DNA of 53,250 bases from Agarivorans sp. Alg241-V36 (lineage in GTDB: Bacteria > Pseudomonadota > Gammaproteobacteria > Enterobacterales > Celerinatantimonadaceae). The notes under the pieces are model-generated. The model was not told the DNA's origin and did no database searches. It worked only from the letters and a program-made list of their open reading frames with translations. The stretch is from contig NZ_UNRE01000013.1 of assembly GCF_900537085.1 (NCBI RefSeq), positions 1 through 53,250 on the forward strand, written 5' to 3'. Numbering within the stretch: the first letter of the stretch is position 1; each line of letters begins with the position of its first letter. A program made the position numbers and the translations under genes. Of the stretch, positions 18,932 through 27,677 are shown in pieces.

Positions 18932-21064
18932 TTAGCCTGCGTCAGTCACTGTTATTGTTCTGGAAGTTATTAATCCGTTAGGTGATTCAGTTGAAATCGT
19001 TAGTAAGCCTACAGATTTTCCATTTGGTGAGCTTTCTGGTTCGACAACTATTTGGTACATACTGCATAAACCCACTCCATCGGGAATAACAAATGCTGCG
19101 GCATCTCCTAGTTCCCCATTTGTGGTTCCAATGGATACTGTTGTTCCAGCGGGCATTTGATTACCGTTTAAGTCTTGCACGGTTAACGTAAGACTAACAG
19201 GCCCAGATGTCACGTCAATGTTTGTCACGGCACTGGTGTTGGATGAATCACTAAGTAGGATATTTGCAGCAGAGGTTGCCATTATCATTACGAGTGAATC
19301 TCGTGTTTCGACTAGGTCTCTAGTACATATCCCAGCAGCGTCATTTTCAACTGTACAAAGTAACCCATTGTATAATTCAGCTATGTTAGCAGACGGGGTA
19401 TTAGAATTTTTTACTCCGGTTGTTAAATCAAACTCGAGGTTAGAGTTATAGTCACGAAACTCTTCACCTTTATTTGCATTGTTTTCAATAAGTATGCCGT
19501 TAGTATCTCGAATTCCATTCTCATTGCTATCAACCCAAGCTTCACCCAAGGCTGAGTAAGTTTCTCCACTATCAAAGATATGATTACCATTGGCATCATA
19601 GAAAGACTCCTGTCCCACGGTTACACCTAAAACTGTCAACCTACCCGCGCCAAATGCGGGAATGATTCCAGGGGCGGTACAAGCGCCTTGAGGGAGCTGG
19701 TTTGTGTGACCTTGTGGTCTAGAATTCTGGCTAGTCCATTGAACTGAGCATTGAGAGTTAGTCGTTTGTCCTGTAGTAAAGCAGCTTCCTGCTACTTGCC
19801 CACCGTCTGTTTCGAAATAAACGGCAGTACCATCTGGCACAGGGTTGCTATTCTCATCACTGATACGCATTGTCACATTCACCGCAACACCATCGACATT
19901 CCAAGCCTCTACAGCAAGAGTTTCAGCAGATAAAGACAAACCTTGCTGGCTAGGTACACCTGTATGAATGGCCAATGAGTTAGATACAGTAGATACGGTA
20001 ATGTTCTCTTCATCAATAAAGCTTGCCGATACTAAAGCTACGCCTGGCATGTTTCCGCTAGTTACGCGTGTTACTACCAAGCCTTCAGCGTTGGATTCTG
20101 CAGATTCAGGGCTAAAGGTTAAACCGTGTAAATCAGAGTCACTACTAAAATCTACAGTTTGCCCAGATTTAGCTTGTCCGACCTTATCTAGAACTTTAAA
20201 GGTTAAAGTTGCAATTTTGTCGCCAACAGATTCAGCTAGGTATATCGTTGTTGGTGCGGCACTAACAAAAGCGATGCTGCTCGCAGTTGTCGTAGCAATA
20301 TCTATGTCCAACTGCTCTGTATTTAGAACTGATAGCGATGGTGTTGCGGTTACAGTATCTGTACCACTACACCCTTTAGGTTCATAAATTGCCGTGGCGA
20401 TACCATTAATAGTGGTTACGGTTTCAGATATCGAAGCTAAATTATTCTCAGCACAACTTGAGGTGAAAGCTACACTGACAGGTGTAGTGTAAAGCTCATT
20501 ATCAGCATTGGTAATTCTAACCGTAAAGGTTGCTGTGGCATCTACAGCAAGCTCTTCGCCGGTGGGCAAGCTTGAAGACATGCTCATGACTAAGTCGGTG
20601 GCACCAACACTATAATTAGCCTTTCCTTCCGCGCCGTAGTTTGCATCGGTAGCAGTAATAGTACCTGCTGCTGCAGAGTCTACTTTTGCAAATAAAGTGG
20701 CAATTGCATAGCCGTTGGCATCTGTTAGAACTTGTGGTGAGCTAGGGGTTGCCTGCTCGCTCACAAGGTTTACGATTTCATTTGCGGCAGCTGCCCCTTC
20801 TGGGTCTAACAAGCGCATCACAACTGTGGCTGGGGAATCTAACGAAATAGAGTTCGTAGAGTTACACAGAGTTGGGATTTGGTTTTCTGGAACATTTTTA
20901 CAGTCGTATAATGAAACTGTAAGCACAGCCTCACAATCGCAGGGCTCTTCACTGCCATCATTTCCGGAGCTTCCACCATTTGCAAGGTCGACACCTCCGT
21001 CGCCTCCACATGCGAATAACATTGTACTCATTAATATCAGTAAGCAGTGTTTTAACCACACCAT
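18932..21064 (-). CDS. Large lipoprotein with repeated Ig-like (Big_1/invasin-type) domains and Ca-loop-like repeats
   Basis: A 710-aa secreted lipoprotein of unknown function. The signal peptide ends in lipobox LFAC with Cys19 as lipidation site, followed by a Gly/Ser-rich linker. Four or five beta-rich Ig-like units follow (about 45-152, 155-255, 262-365, 372-470 and 600-705), with the DANGYAIATL- or NAEGLVVTRV-type strands typical of bacterial Ig-like domain 1. Between the last two, residues ~486-545 hold three D-x-N-x-N loops (YDANGNHIFD, VDSNENGIRD, RDYNSNLEFD) resembling EF-hand or dockerin calcium loops. Many cysteines suggest disulfides. It is probably a surface or periplasmic adhesin-like protein, but the role is inferred. 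It is monocistronic with its own terminator. Confidence 0.8.
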   Translation of the reverse strand: MVWLKHCLLILMSTMLFACGGDGGVDLANGGSSGNDGSEEPCDCEAVLTVSLYDCKNVPENQIPTLCNSTNSISLDSPATVVMRLLDPEGAAAANEIVNLVSEQATPSSPQVLTDANGYAIATLFAKVDSAAAGTITATDANYGAEGKANYSVGATDLVMSMSSSLPTGEELAVDATATFTVRITNADNELYTTPVSVAFTSSCAENNLASISETVTTINGIATAIYEPKGCSGTDTVTATPSLSVLNTEQLDIDIATTTASSIAFVSAAPTTIYLAESVGDKIATLTFKVLDKVGQAKSGQTVDFSSDSDLHGLTFSPESAESNAEGLVVTRVTSGNMPGVALVSASFIDEENITVSTVSNSLAIHTGVPSQQGLSLSAETLAVEAWNVDGVAVNVTMRISDENSNPVPDGTAVYFETDGGQVAGSCFTTGQTTNSQCSVQWTSQNSRPQGHTNQLPQGACTAPGIIPAFGAGRLTVLGVTVGQESFYDANGNHIFDSGETYSALGEAWVDSNENGIRDTNGILIENNANKGEEFRDYNSNLEFDLTTGVKNSNTPSANIAELYNGLLCTVENDAAGICTRDLVETRDSLVMIMATSAANILLSDSSNTSAVTNIDVTSGPVSLTLTVQDLNGNQMPAGTTVSIGTTNGELGDAAAFVIPDGVGLCSMYQIVVEPESSPNGKSVGLLTISTESPNGLITSRTITVTDAG

Positions 21065-21118
21065 TATTTATTCCTCCTTGACCGCTACAACCTTGTACGC
21101 GGGTTTCCTGATAATTTA

Positions 21119-21137
21119 CTTATATATCATATATAAG
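21119..21137. promoter_or_regulatory. Perfect 19-base palindrome upstream of the lipoprotein gene (candidate operator)
   Basis: CTTATATAT-C-ATATATAAG: 9-base arms around one central base, 55 bases before the lipoprotein start codon (minus strand) and 142 before oxyR. The symmetry and length suit a dimeric regulator, but AT-rich palindromes also arise by chance. No regulator can be named. Confidence 0.45.
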
Positions 21138-21278
21138 CGGTAAGTTGCATTACTGTTCGTCTTATTGGGAGCCTAATTGCAAAGTTTTTTTAAAGCAGCT
21201 ACTTACAATTTGTTATTGAGTCATACATAGCACTTCCAAGAGCTTCCAGTTAACATGAAAAATCAACGGGGAGTTGTT

Positions 21279-22169
21279 ATGAATTTGAGAGATTTAGAGT
21301 ATTTAGTCGCTTTACAAGAGCAGAAGCATTTTCGTAAAGCGGCTGAAAAGTGTTTTGTTAGTCAGCCCACCTTGAGTGGGCAAATAGCCAAGTTAGAAGA
21401 AGAGCTTGGTTTGTTGTTGATTGAGCGCACCTCGCGCAAAGTGATTTTCACTCATGCTGGTGATGAGCTTGCTGCTAAAGCGAGAGTTATCTTGCTTGAA
21501 GTAAAAGGCCTTAAAGACATGGCCAAGAGCTTCCAAGCACCAATGGCTGGGCCATTGCACGTTGGCCTAATTCCTACCGTCGCTCCGTACTTATTACCCA
21601 AGATCGTTCCGCACATTCGCTCAGAGTTTAGCGAAATGGAGCTTTTTCTTTATGAAGAGCAAACCAACGTATTATTGCAGCGATTAGAAGAAGGAGAGCT
21701 AGATTGCCTTCTGCTTGCTTATCTTCCTGAAATGGAGCGCTTTGGTGCGATAGATTTGTTTGACGAACCGCTAATGCTTGCTATGCCATCTAATCACAAA
21801 TGGCAGCAGCAAACTGAGGTGGAGCTTTCAGAGCTCAGTGGGGAGCAAGTACTGATGCTTGAAGATGGTCACTGTCTGCGAGATCAAGCAATGGGTTATT
21901 GCTTTGCAGCAGGCGCGAAAGAAGATACCAGCTTTAAAGCGACTAGTTTGGAAACACTGCGACATATGGTGGCTGCGGGTATGGGTATTACTTTACTGCC
22001 GCAGTTAGCTATCCCTGATACTGAAGAGCAAAGCGGTATCTGTTATCGAAAATTCAGTTCGCCGGAACCAAGCCGTCGAATAAGTCTGCTATATCGCAAT
22101 AACTCAGTTCGACGGCCCTGCTTTAATCAGCTAGCCAAATTGATTCAACAGCATTCTGCGCTGGTTTAG
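21279..22169 (+). CDS. oxyR: Hydrogen peroxide-sensing LysR-type regulator OxyR
   Basis: OxyR activates catalase, peroxiredoxin and other defence genes when oxidised by H2O2. The 296-aa protein has an N-terminal winged helix (MNLRDLEYLVALQEQKHF... SQPTLSGQI) and the effector domain. The redox cysteines are C199 and C208 in LEDGHCLRDQAMGYCF, exactly the E. coli positions. I chose the ATG at 21279, which has GGGGAG 7 bases upstream; a farther ATG at 21255 adds eight non-conserved residues. It overlaps the convergent mrcA by 4 bases. Confidence 0.95.
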   Translation: MNLRDLEYLVALQEQKHFRKAAEKCFVSQPTLSGQIAKLEEELGLLLIERTSRKVIFTHAGDELAAKARVILLEVKGLKDMAKSFQAPMAGPLHVGLIPTVAPYLLPKIVPHIRSEFSEMELFLYEEQTNVLLQRLEEGELDCLLLAYLPEMERFGAIDLFDEPLMLAMPSNHKWQQQTEVELSELSGEQVLMLEDGHCLRDQAMGYCFAAGAKEDTSFKATSLETLRHMVAAGMGITLLPQLAIPDTEEQSGICYRKFSSPEPSRRISLLYRNNSVRRPCFNQLAKLIQQHSALV

Positions 22170-24742
22170 AAAAGCTCTTCTTCGCTATCAAACACTGAGT
22201 TAACAGATTGTTTTACGTATTCTGTTGGCTCGGTGCCTTCCTCGAAAAACTCAAAGCGGGTGGTATGATCACTAGCTTTGGTGAGTAAGCCAGTTGTACG
22301 GTCAATACGCACTGTAGAGACGTTTTTAGGGGCTTGCCAAGCTTGCTCTGGCACACCGTCTAAGCCGACTTGCATGAAATCTATCCAAGCAGGCTGTGCG
22401 GTACGCGCACCAAACTCTTTACCTGTCACTTGGTTTTTATCTAAGTTAGCGTTGTAAGAAGCTTCACCTAGTTTTCGATTGAAATCATCAAAGCCGATCC
22501 ACGAGGTAACGACTAGATCAGGCCCAAAGCCTGAGAACCAAGCGTCTTTAGCATCATTGGTAGTACCGGTTTTTCCAGCTATATCACGACGTTTTAAGGC
22601 TTTAGCTGCACGCCAACCGGTGCCGTTCCAGCCGGTTTTATGTGCCCAACTTCCTCCGCCCCAAACAGCGCTGTTCATGGCTTGAGATACTAAAAAGGCA
22701 TTTTCTGCGCTGATAATTCGCGGTGCTAAGTCGCCTTCATCGGCAAAAGATATATCACATTGCTTTAATGGGTTACCTGGTTGGTTTAACAAATCAGCGA
22801 GCTCTGGCGCTTTATCGATTGTTTCAAAACAGCTATCACAAGCGACTTTGGGAAGCTGCTGAAAAATAATGTTGCCTTCGCCATCTTCAATTCGATCAAT
22901 GAAGTAGGGGCTAACTAAGTATCCACCATTGGCAAATGAACCGTAAGCGCTAGCCACTTGCATTGGAGTTAGCGATGCAGAACCCAACGACAATGATTCA
23001 TTTCGCGGTAGTTCGTTTTTAGGAAAACCAAACTTAGCCAGGTGGTCAATAATGGTATCGACACCTAAGTCTCTCATTAATCGCACCGATACGACGTTCT
23101 TAGACTGTGCTAAGGCGACTCTGAGGCGTATAGGACCATCGTAAACAGGTGGTGAGTTCTTTGGTCTCCATGCTACACCCATGGCCTTATCCCAGCGGTT
23201 AATGGGGGCGTCGTTCTCTAAACTTGCTAAGGTCATGCCTTGCTCAAATGCCGCGGAATAAAGAAACGGCTTAATATTCGAGCCGACTTGGCGGCTAGCT
23301 TGAGTGACTCGGTTGAATTTACTTTGGTTAAAACTAAAGCCGCCGACTAATGCTTCAATTGCACCATCTAAAGGAGATATAGCAATTAAGGCTGCACCAG
23401 CATCCGGTAATTGTGAGAGTGAGTAGTTACTAACAGTTTGTTGTTCTGCATCGTCACTTAATGCTGCATCGGCTGTATCATTGCTAGTATCGGCTTGCGT
23501 TGCCAGTTGCTCAACCCAAATCACATCACCTACATTAAGAATCTCTTGGGCAGACTTTGGCGCTGGTCCTTGGCGAGTATCAGTTATGAAGCGGCGGGCC
23601 CATTTCATATCATCCCAAGCGATTACACCAAAAGCGCCCCCTTTTACGATAACTTTGGCTTGTTTGTCTTGTATGCTGGTCACCGCTGCTGCCCGCAGCT
23701 CGCCATAGTTAGGCAGGGTGCTAAGTTGTTTAATTATCTCATCAGCACTTAACTGAGTTTGCTCGGCTGTCCATAATTGTTTAACCGCACCACGAAAGCC
23801 ATGGCGTTGGTCGTAGCTCTTTAGATTAGTTCTTAAGGCTACAGTTGCTGCATTCTGACGTTTGGCACTGATTGTGGTGTAGACATCCATGCCAGTGGTA
23901 TACGCGTCTTCGCCAAACTGCTGCAAAATTTGCTGACGGACCATTTCTGCTAAGTAAGGAGCGGCTAGTGTAATCTCGGCGCCGTGGTAAGTTGCGGTCA
24001 TTGGCGCTTGGCTAGCTTCATCAAAAGTCGCTTGATCAATATAGCCCGTTTCTAGCATGCGGCCTAACACCACGCGGCGGCGGTCTTTAGCCCGCTCTGG
24101 TGAGCGTATCGGGTTTAACGCCGAAGGAGCTTTAGGCAGGCCGGCAATCACTGCTATTTGCGGTAGTGTAAGTTGGTCTACGGTTTTCCCGTAGTAAACT
24201 TGTGCTGCGGCTCCTACACCAAAAGAGCGATAACCCAGTGGAATTTTATTCAGATAAAGCGCCAAGATTTCATCTTTCGAAAGCTCTTGTTCAATTTTTA
24301 TCGCTAGGAAGATCTCTTTGATCTTACGGATGTAAGTTTTTTCTCGGGTTAAAAAGAAATTCCGTGCGACCTGTTGTGTAATGGTACTGGCCCCTTGGCT
24401 TTTTTCTCCCGTGGCTATTAAGTTGATCGCTGCTCGAGTAATACCGATTGGGTCAATGCCTGGATGAGAATAGAACCGAGCATCTTCGGTAGCGAGAAAT
24501 GCTTGTAGCATTTGTTCAGGCACTTCTTCAATTTGTAAGGGAATTCGTCTTTTTTCACCAAATTGAGAAATCAATTCGCCATCAGCACTAAACACACGCA
24601 TCGGTGTTTGCAGTTGAACATCACGTAAAGTTGAGACGTCTGGTAGTTGGGGCGCAAAATAAAAATATAGTGCGGTGATGGCTGCTAAGCCTAAGCTTGT
24701 TCCCAAGAAAACTAAAAATAACAGTCTTTTAAGCCATTTCAT
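22166..24742 (-). CDS. mrcA: Penicillin-binding protein 1A (bifunctional peptidoglycan synthase)
   Basis: Class A PBP that polymerises lipid II and crosslinks peptides at the inner membrane's outer face, 858 aa. It has one N-terminal membrane anchor (about 7-30). The glycosyltransferase domain has catalytic Glu86 in ATEDARFYSHPG and GASTITQQVARN. An OB-like insert lies before the transpeptidase domain, which has S488-x-x-K491 (GSNIKPF), SKN and K724-T-G. It is divergent from pilM, as in many gammaproteobacteria, and converges on oxyR with a 4-base overlap and no terminator visible between them. Confidence 0.96.
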   Translation of the reverse strand: MKWLKRLLFLVFLGTSLGLAAITALYFYFAPQLPDVSTLRDVQLQTPMRVFSADGELISQFGEKRRIPLQIEEVPEQMLQAFLATEDARFYSHPGIDPIGITRAAINLIATGEKSQGASTITQQVARNFFLTREKTYIRKIKEIFLAIKIEQELSKDEILALYLNKIPLGYRSFGVGAAAQVYYGKTVDQLTLPQIAVIAGLPKAPSALNPIRSPERAKDRRRVVLGRMLETGYIDQATFDEASQAPMTATYHGAEITLAAPYLAEMVRQQILQQFGEDAYTTGMDVYTTISAKRQNAATVALRTNLKSYDQRHGFRGAVKQLWTAEQTQLSADEIIKQLSTLPNYGELRAAAVTSIQDKQAKVIVKGGAFGVIAWDDMKWARRFITDTRQGPAPKSAQEILNVGDVIWVEQLATQADTSNDTADAALSDDAEQQTVSNYSLSQLPDAGAALIAISPLDGAIEALVGGFSFNQSKFNRVTQASRQVGSNIKPFLYSAAFEQGMTLASLENDAPINRWDKAMGVAWRPKNSPPVYDGPIRLRVALAQSKNVVSVRLMRDLGVDTIIDHLAKFGFPKNELPRNESLSLGSASLTPMQVASAYGSFANGGYLVSPYFIDRIEDGEGNIIFQQLPKVACDSCFETIDKAPELADLLNQPGNPLKQCDISFADEGDLAPRIISAENAFLVSQAMNSAVWGGGSWAHKTGWNGTGWRAAKALKRRDIAGKTGTTNDAKDAWFSGFGPDLVVTSWIGFDDFNRKLGEASYNANLDKNQVTGKEFGARTAQPAWIDFMQVGLDGVPEQAWQAPKNVSTVRIDRTTGLLTKASDHTTRFEFFEEGTEPTEYVKQSVNSVFDSEEELF

Positions 24743-24902
24743 TCCGAATTTTGCACTCTGTATCTAAAGAATCGCCGATTATATCGTCAAATTGTGACCT
24801 GTTTCGACAACTTTCTTAATTACTATTAGCACCCAAATCAATAACCCGTTATTCTGCAACCACAGGTAACTGTTTAAATTTAAAAAAGATAGTTGGCGAG
24901 TC

Positions 24903-25979
24903 ATGGTACTAGGGATAGGTAAAAAAACATCGACTGCTCTGCTAGGTATCGACTTTGGTTCCTCCACCATTAAAGGACTTTTACTTTCTAGATCTTCAAA
25001 AGGTTTAAAAGTTGAGTCGGTGGCTGAAGTCGAAACACCGGTAGGCGCATTAGTCGATAACCAAGTTGTTTCTCCGGAAGAGATTACTGAATCTTTACGT
25101 GAATTAAGGCGAAAGCTGCCCTCACGTAACCGTCAGGTAGCGACCGCAGTCGCAGGTAGCCATGTAATTACAAAAGTAATCTACATGGACAGTAGTTTGT
25201 CAGAATTAGAATTAGAGACTCAAGTTGAACTTGAAGCTGAAAATTCGATTCCATTTCCTATTGATGAAATTAGTCTTGATTTTGAAGTGTTAGGGATTAA
25301 CGAAAGTGAGCCTAACCGTAACAATGTATTGCTGAGTGCTGCGCGCACTGAAGCAGTTAGCATTCGTGCAGAAGTATTAGCAAACGCAGATTTTGAGCCT
25401 AAGATTGTTGACGTTGAGTCGCATGCACTTGGGCGCGCTTGGAACTTCGTGTTGAATCAACAAGACGAAGAACTTGATGAAAACAAAATCATAGGTTTGG
25501 TTGATATTGGTGAAACCACCTTAAACTTCGCGATTTTAGATAAAGGCGAAGTGGTATATAACCGAGCGCAAAACTTTGGTGGAGCGCAATATACCCAGCA
25601 AATTGCTAGCTTCTATAGTTTGAGTATTGAAGAAGCCAAAGAGATGAAGGTGAGCGGTCGCTTACCTGAAAACTACGAAATAGACGTATTTGCCCAGTTT
25701 GTAAGTGGTGTTATCCAAAACGTACGTCGACAGGTTTCCTTGTTCCTAAGCTCAAGCGGTTATAAGTCGTTAGATGCGATTGCCGTAAGCGGCGGTAGTG
25801 CTTTGTCAGATGAGCTGGTTTTTCAAATGCAGACTGACTTAGAAATGCCGGTGATAAAGGCGCAGCCGTTTAATGAGTGCTTATTCGACCGTTCTATAGA
25901 CCGAGAGCAGCTTCGCCAGGAAGGCGGAAAATATATGGTTGCCCTTGGCTTGGCCTTAAGGAGTTTTGATAATGTCTAA
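24903..25979 (+). CDS. pilM: Type IV pilus assembly protein PilM
   Basis: Cytoplasmic actin-like ATPase of the pilus alignment complex that binds the N-terminus of PilN. It is 358 aa with the ASKHA phosphate-1 motif GIDFGSSTIKGLLL (residues ~14-27), a second one at GLVDIGETTLNF and the adenosine motif VSGGSAL. It is first gene of pilMNOPQ, with the divergent mrcA 160 bases away. The 3' end overlaps pilN by 8 bases. Confidence 0.95.
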   Translation: MVLGIGKKTSTALLGIDFGSSTIKGLLLSRSSKGLKVESVAEVETPVGALVDNQVVSPEEITESLRELRRKLPSRNRQVATAVAGSHVITKVIYMDSSLSELELETQVELEAENSIPFPIDEISLDFEVLGINESEPNRNNVLLSAARTEAVSIRAEVLANADFEPKIVDVESHALGRAWNFVLNQQDEELDENKIIGLVDIGETTLNFAILDKGEVVYNRAQNFGGAQYTQQIASFYSLSIEEAKEMKVSGRLPENYEIDVFAQFVSGVIQNVRRQVSLFLSSSGYKSLDAIAVSGGSALSDELVFQMQTDLEMPVIKAQPFNECLFDRSIDREQLRQEGGKYMVALGLALRSFDNV

Positions 25980-26547
25980 CATTAACTTACTTCCTTGGCG
26001 TGAAGAGGTCAAAACCAAACAAAAACGTGATTTTTGGATGGCCTTAGCCTCTTCTGCTGGTCTCACAGTGTTAGCGCTATTACTGGTGCAAAATTACTAC
26101 ACTGGCTTACAAGATAAACAAACCGCTCGTAATCAGTTCTTAGAAAAAGAAATCGCTATTTTGGATCATCAAATTGGCGAAATCCGAAAAATTAAAGAGC
26201 AGAAGAAAAGCCTCAAAGAACGTATCGCTCTTATTCAAACGCTTCAAGAAAGTCGAAACATTCCAACAAGAATTTTCAATAACTTACCGTTGATTGCTCC
26301 TACTGGTGTTTACCTAGACAGTTTAGCCTTTAGAGACTCAGCAATTAACTTAGATGGTAAGAGCGAAGCTAACTACCGCGTAGCAAGCCTAATGCGTAAC
26401 ATTGAGCAACGTGTGTGGCTAGGAACGCCAAGCATTCGCTCTATTGTTGCCTTACCGGGTAAGCAAGCGGATATGGAGTTGAGTAAATTCCAACTAAACT
26501 TCGCGGTTAATCTAGGCCTTCCTAGCGATAAAAAGGAGGCTAAGTAA
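25972..26547 (+). CDS. pilN: Type IV pilus assembly protein PilN
   Basis: Bitopic inner-membrane protein linking PilM to PilO. The N-terminus MSNINLLPWRE carries the PilM-binding NLLPWR motif, followed by a membrane helix (about 24-43), a coiled coil and a small periplasmic domain. The ATG at 25972 has AAGGAG 8 bases upstream, better than the TTG two codons earlier. 191 aa. Confidence 0.95.
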   Translation: MSNINLLPWREEVKTKQKRDFWMALASSAGLTVLALLLVQNYYTGLQDKQTARNQFLEKEIAILDHQIGEIRKIKEQKKSLKERIALIQTLQESRNIPTRIFNNLPLIAPTGVYLDSLAFRDSAINLDGKSEANYRVASLMRNIEQRVWLGTPSIRSIVALPGKQADMELSKFQLNFAVNLGLPSDKKEAK

Positions 26548-27143
26548 TGGATTTACAAGAGCTTAACGAACTCGACTTAGAGAGCATTGGCACTTGGCCA
26601 AAACTCGCTAAAATCGTTTTTGTGGTTGTAGTTTGTGGCCTAATTACGGCTGGTTATTATTACTACCAAATCGCCGATGAGAAAACCAAGCTGGTTCAGC
26701 TTGAAGCGAAAGAGCAAGAGTTGCGACAAAAGTTTGAAGTTAAAGCTGCTCTAGCTGGCAATTTACCAGAGTACCAAAAGCAAGTAGAAGAAATGAAACA
26801 GGCTTTTGCTTCTTTGCTAAAACAGCTTCCAGAAAAACATGAAATCCCCGGCCTGCTAGACGAGCTTAGCTTTATCGGTATTGATAATGGCCTAGAGTTC
26901 CGCCGTATTAACTGGGAGCCGGAAGTTGAGCATGAGTTTTCTACAGAACTACCAATCAAATTGGAAGTGAGTGGTAGCTATCATCAGCTTGGTGCCTTTG
27001 TTAGTGCTGTTGCAGCCTTACCACGGATTGTGATTTTGGATAACATCACCATGAAAAAACAAGGTGATGGCGGGACATTAAGTATGGCGATGTTAGCCAA
27101 GACCTACCGCTATAAAGAAAAACCGGCGGCGAAGGGGAAATGA
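26547..27143 (+). CDS. pilO: Type IV pilus assembly protein PilO
   Basis: Inner-membrane partner of PilN in the alignment complex, 198 aa. It has a short cytoplasmic N-terminus (DLQELNELDLESIGTWP), one membrane helix (about 23-42), a coiled coil rich in K and E (45-75) and a periplasmic ferredoxin-like domain (LPEKHEIPGLLDEL onward). One-base overlap with pilN (TAATG) and 4-base overlap with pilP. Confidence 0.95.
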   Translation: MDLQELNELDLESIGTWPKLAKIVFVVVVCGLITAGYYYYQIADEKTKLVQLEAKEQELRQKFEVKAALAGNLPEYQKQVEEMKQAFASLLKQLPEKHEIPGLLDELSFIGIDNGLEFRRINWEPEVEHEFSTELPIKLEVSGSYHQLGAFVSAVAALPRIVILDNITMKKQGDGGTLSMAMLAKTYRYKEKPAAKGK

Positions 27144-27667
27144 TGAGAGCACTAGCAATTGGATTAACCCTGCTTGCATTGTTTGGCTGTGAAGGTTCTA
27201 AAGATGATCTGCAGCAATACGTAATGGAAGTGAAGGCGCGTAAAGTTCCGGTTAAAGAAGATGTACCTGAAATTAAGCCTTTTGAACACCTTGCTTATCA
27301 GGCCAGTGAACGGAGAAATCCTTTTACTAGCCCAGCTCCAGAAGCTGCCGATACCGCATTGAGCACCGAGAAAGAGTGTTCTATAGCACCTAACGCAGAA
27401 CGAACTAAGCAAGCTTTAGAAGAGTTTTCGCTATCTAGTTTGACCATGCGTGGTGTGTTAGGTGACGGGCCGAGCTTATGGGCGCTGATTGAAGCCCCTG
27501 GTGGTGAGCTGTATCGCGTTAAGGAAGGCTACTACTTAGGTTTACACCACGGTGTAATCTCTAAAGTAAGTGACCAAGGTTTAGATATTCAAGAAGTTGT
27601 TTCAGACGGCGAAGGCTGCTGGAACGAAAGAACTACTCAGCTTTCGCTCTCGAAAGCTGATCAATAG
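27140..27667 (+). CDS. pilP: Type IV pilus lipoprotein PilP
   Basis: Inner-membrane-attached lipoprotein connecting PilNO with the secretin PilQ. 175 aa with signal peptide and lipobox LFGC (Cys17). The disordered proline-containing linker holds RRNPFTSP, the PilQ/PilO-contacting motif of the family, and the C-terminal beta domain contains LTMRGVLGDGPSLWALIEAPGG. ATG at 27140 or 27143 are both possible. Confidence 0.94.
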   Translation: MMRALAIGLTLLALFGCEGSKDDLQQYVMEVKARKVPVKEDVPEIKPFEHLAYQASERRNPFTSPAPEAADTALSTEKECSIAPNAERTKQALEEFSLSSLTMRGVLGDGPSLWALIEAPGGELYRVKEGYYLGLHHGVISKVSDQGLDIQEVVSDGEGCWNERTTQLSLSKADQ

Positions 27668-27677
27668 GGAAATAGGC

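Noticed and set aside
19968-20387. Plus-strand frame of 139 codons opposite the Ig-like lipoprotein
   Set aside because: Lipoprotein frame has signal peptide, domains and terminator; the antisense frame has no features and no Shine-Dalgarno.
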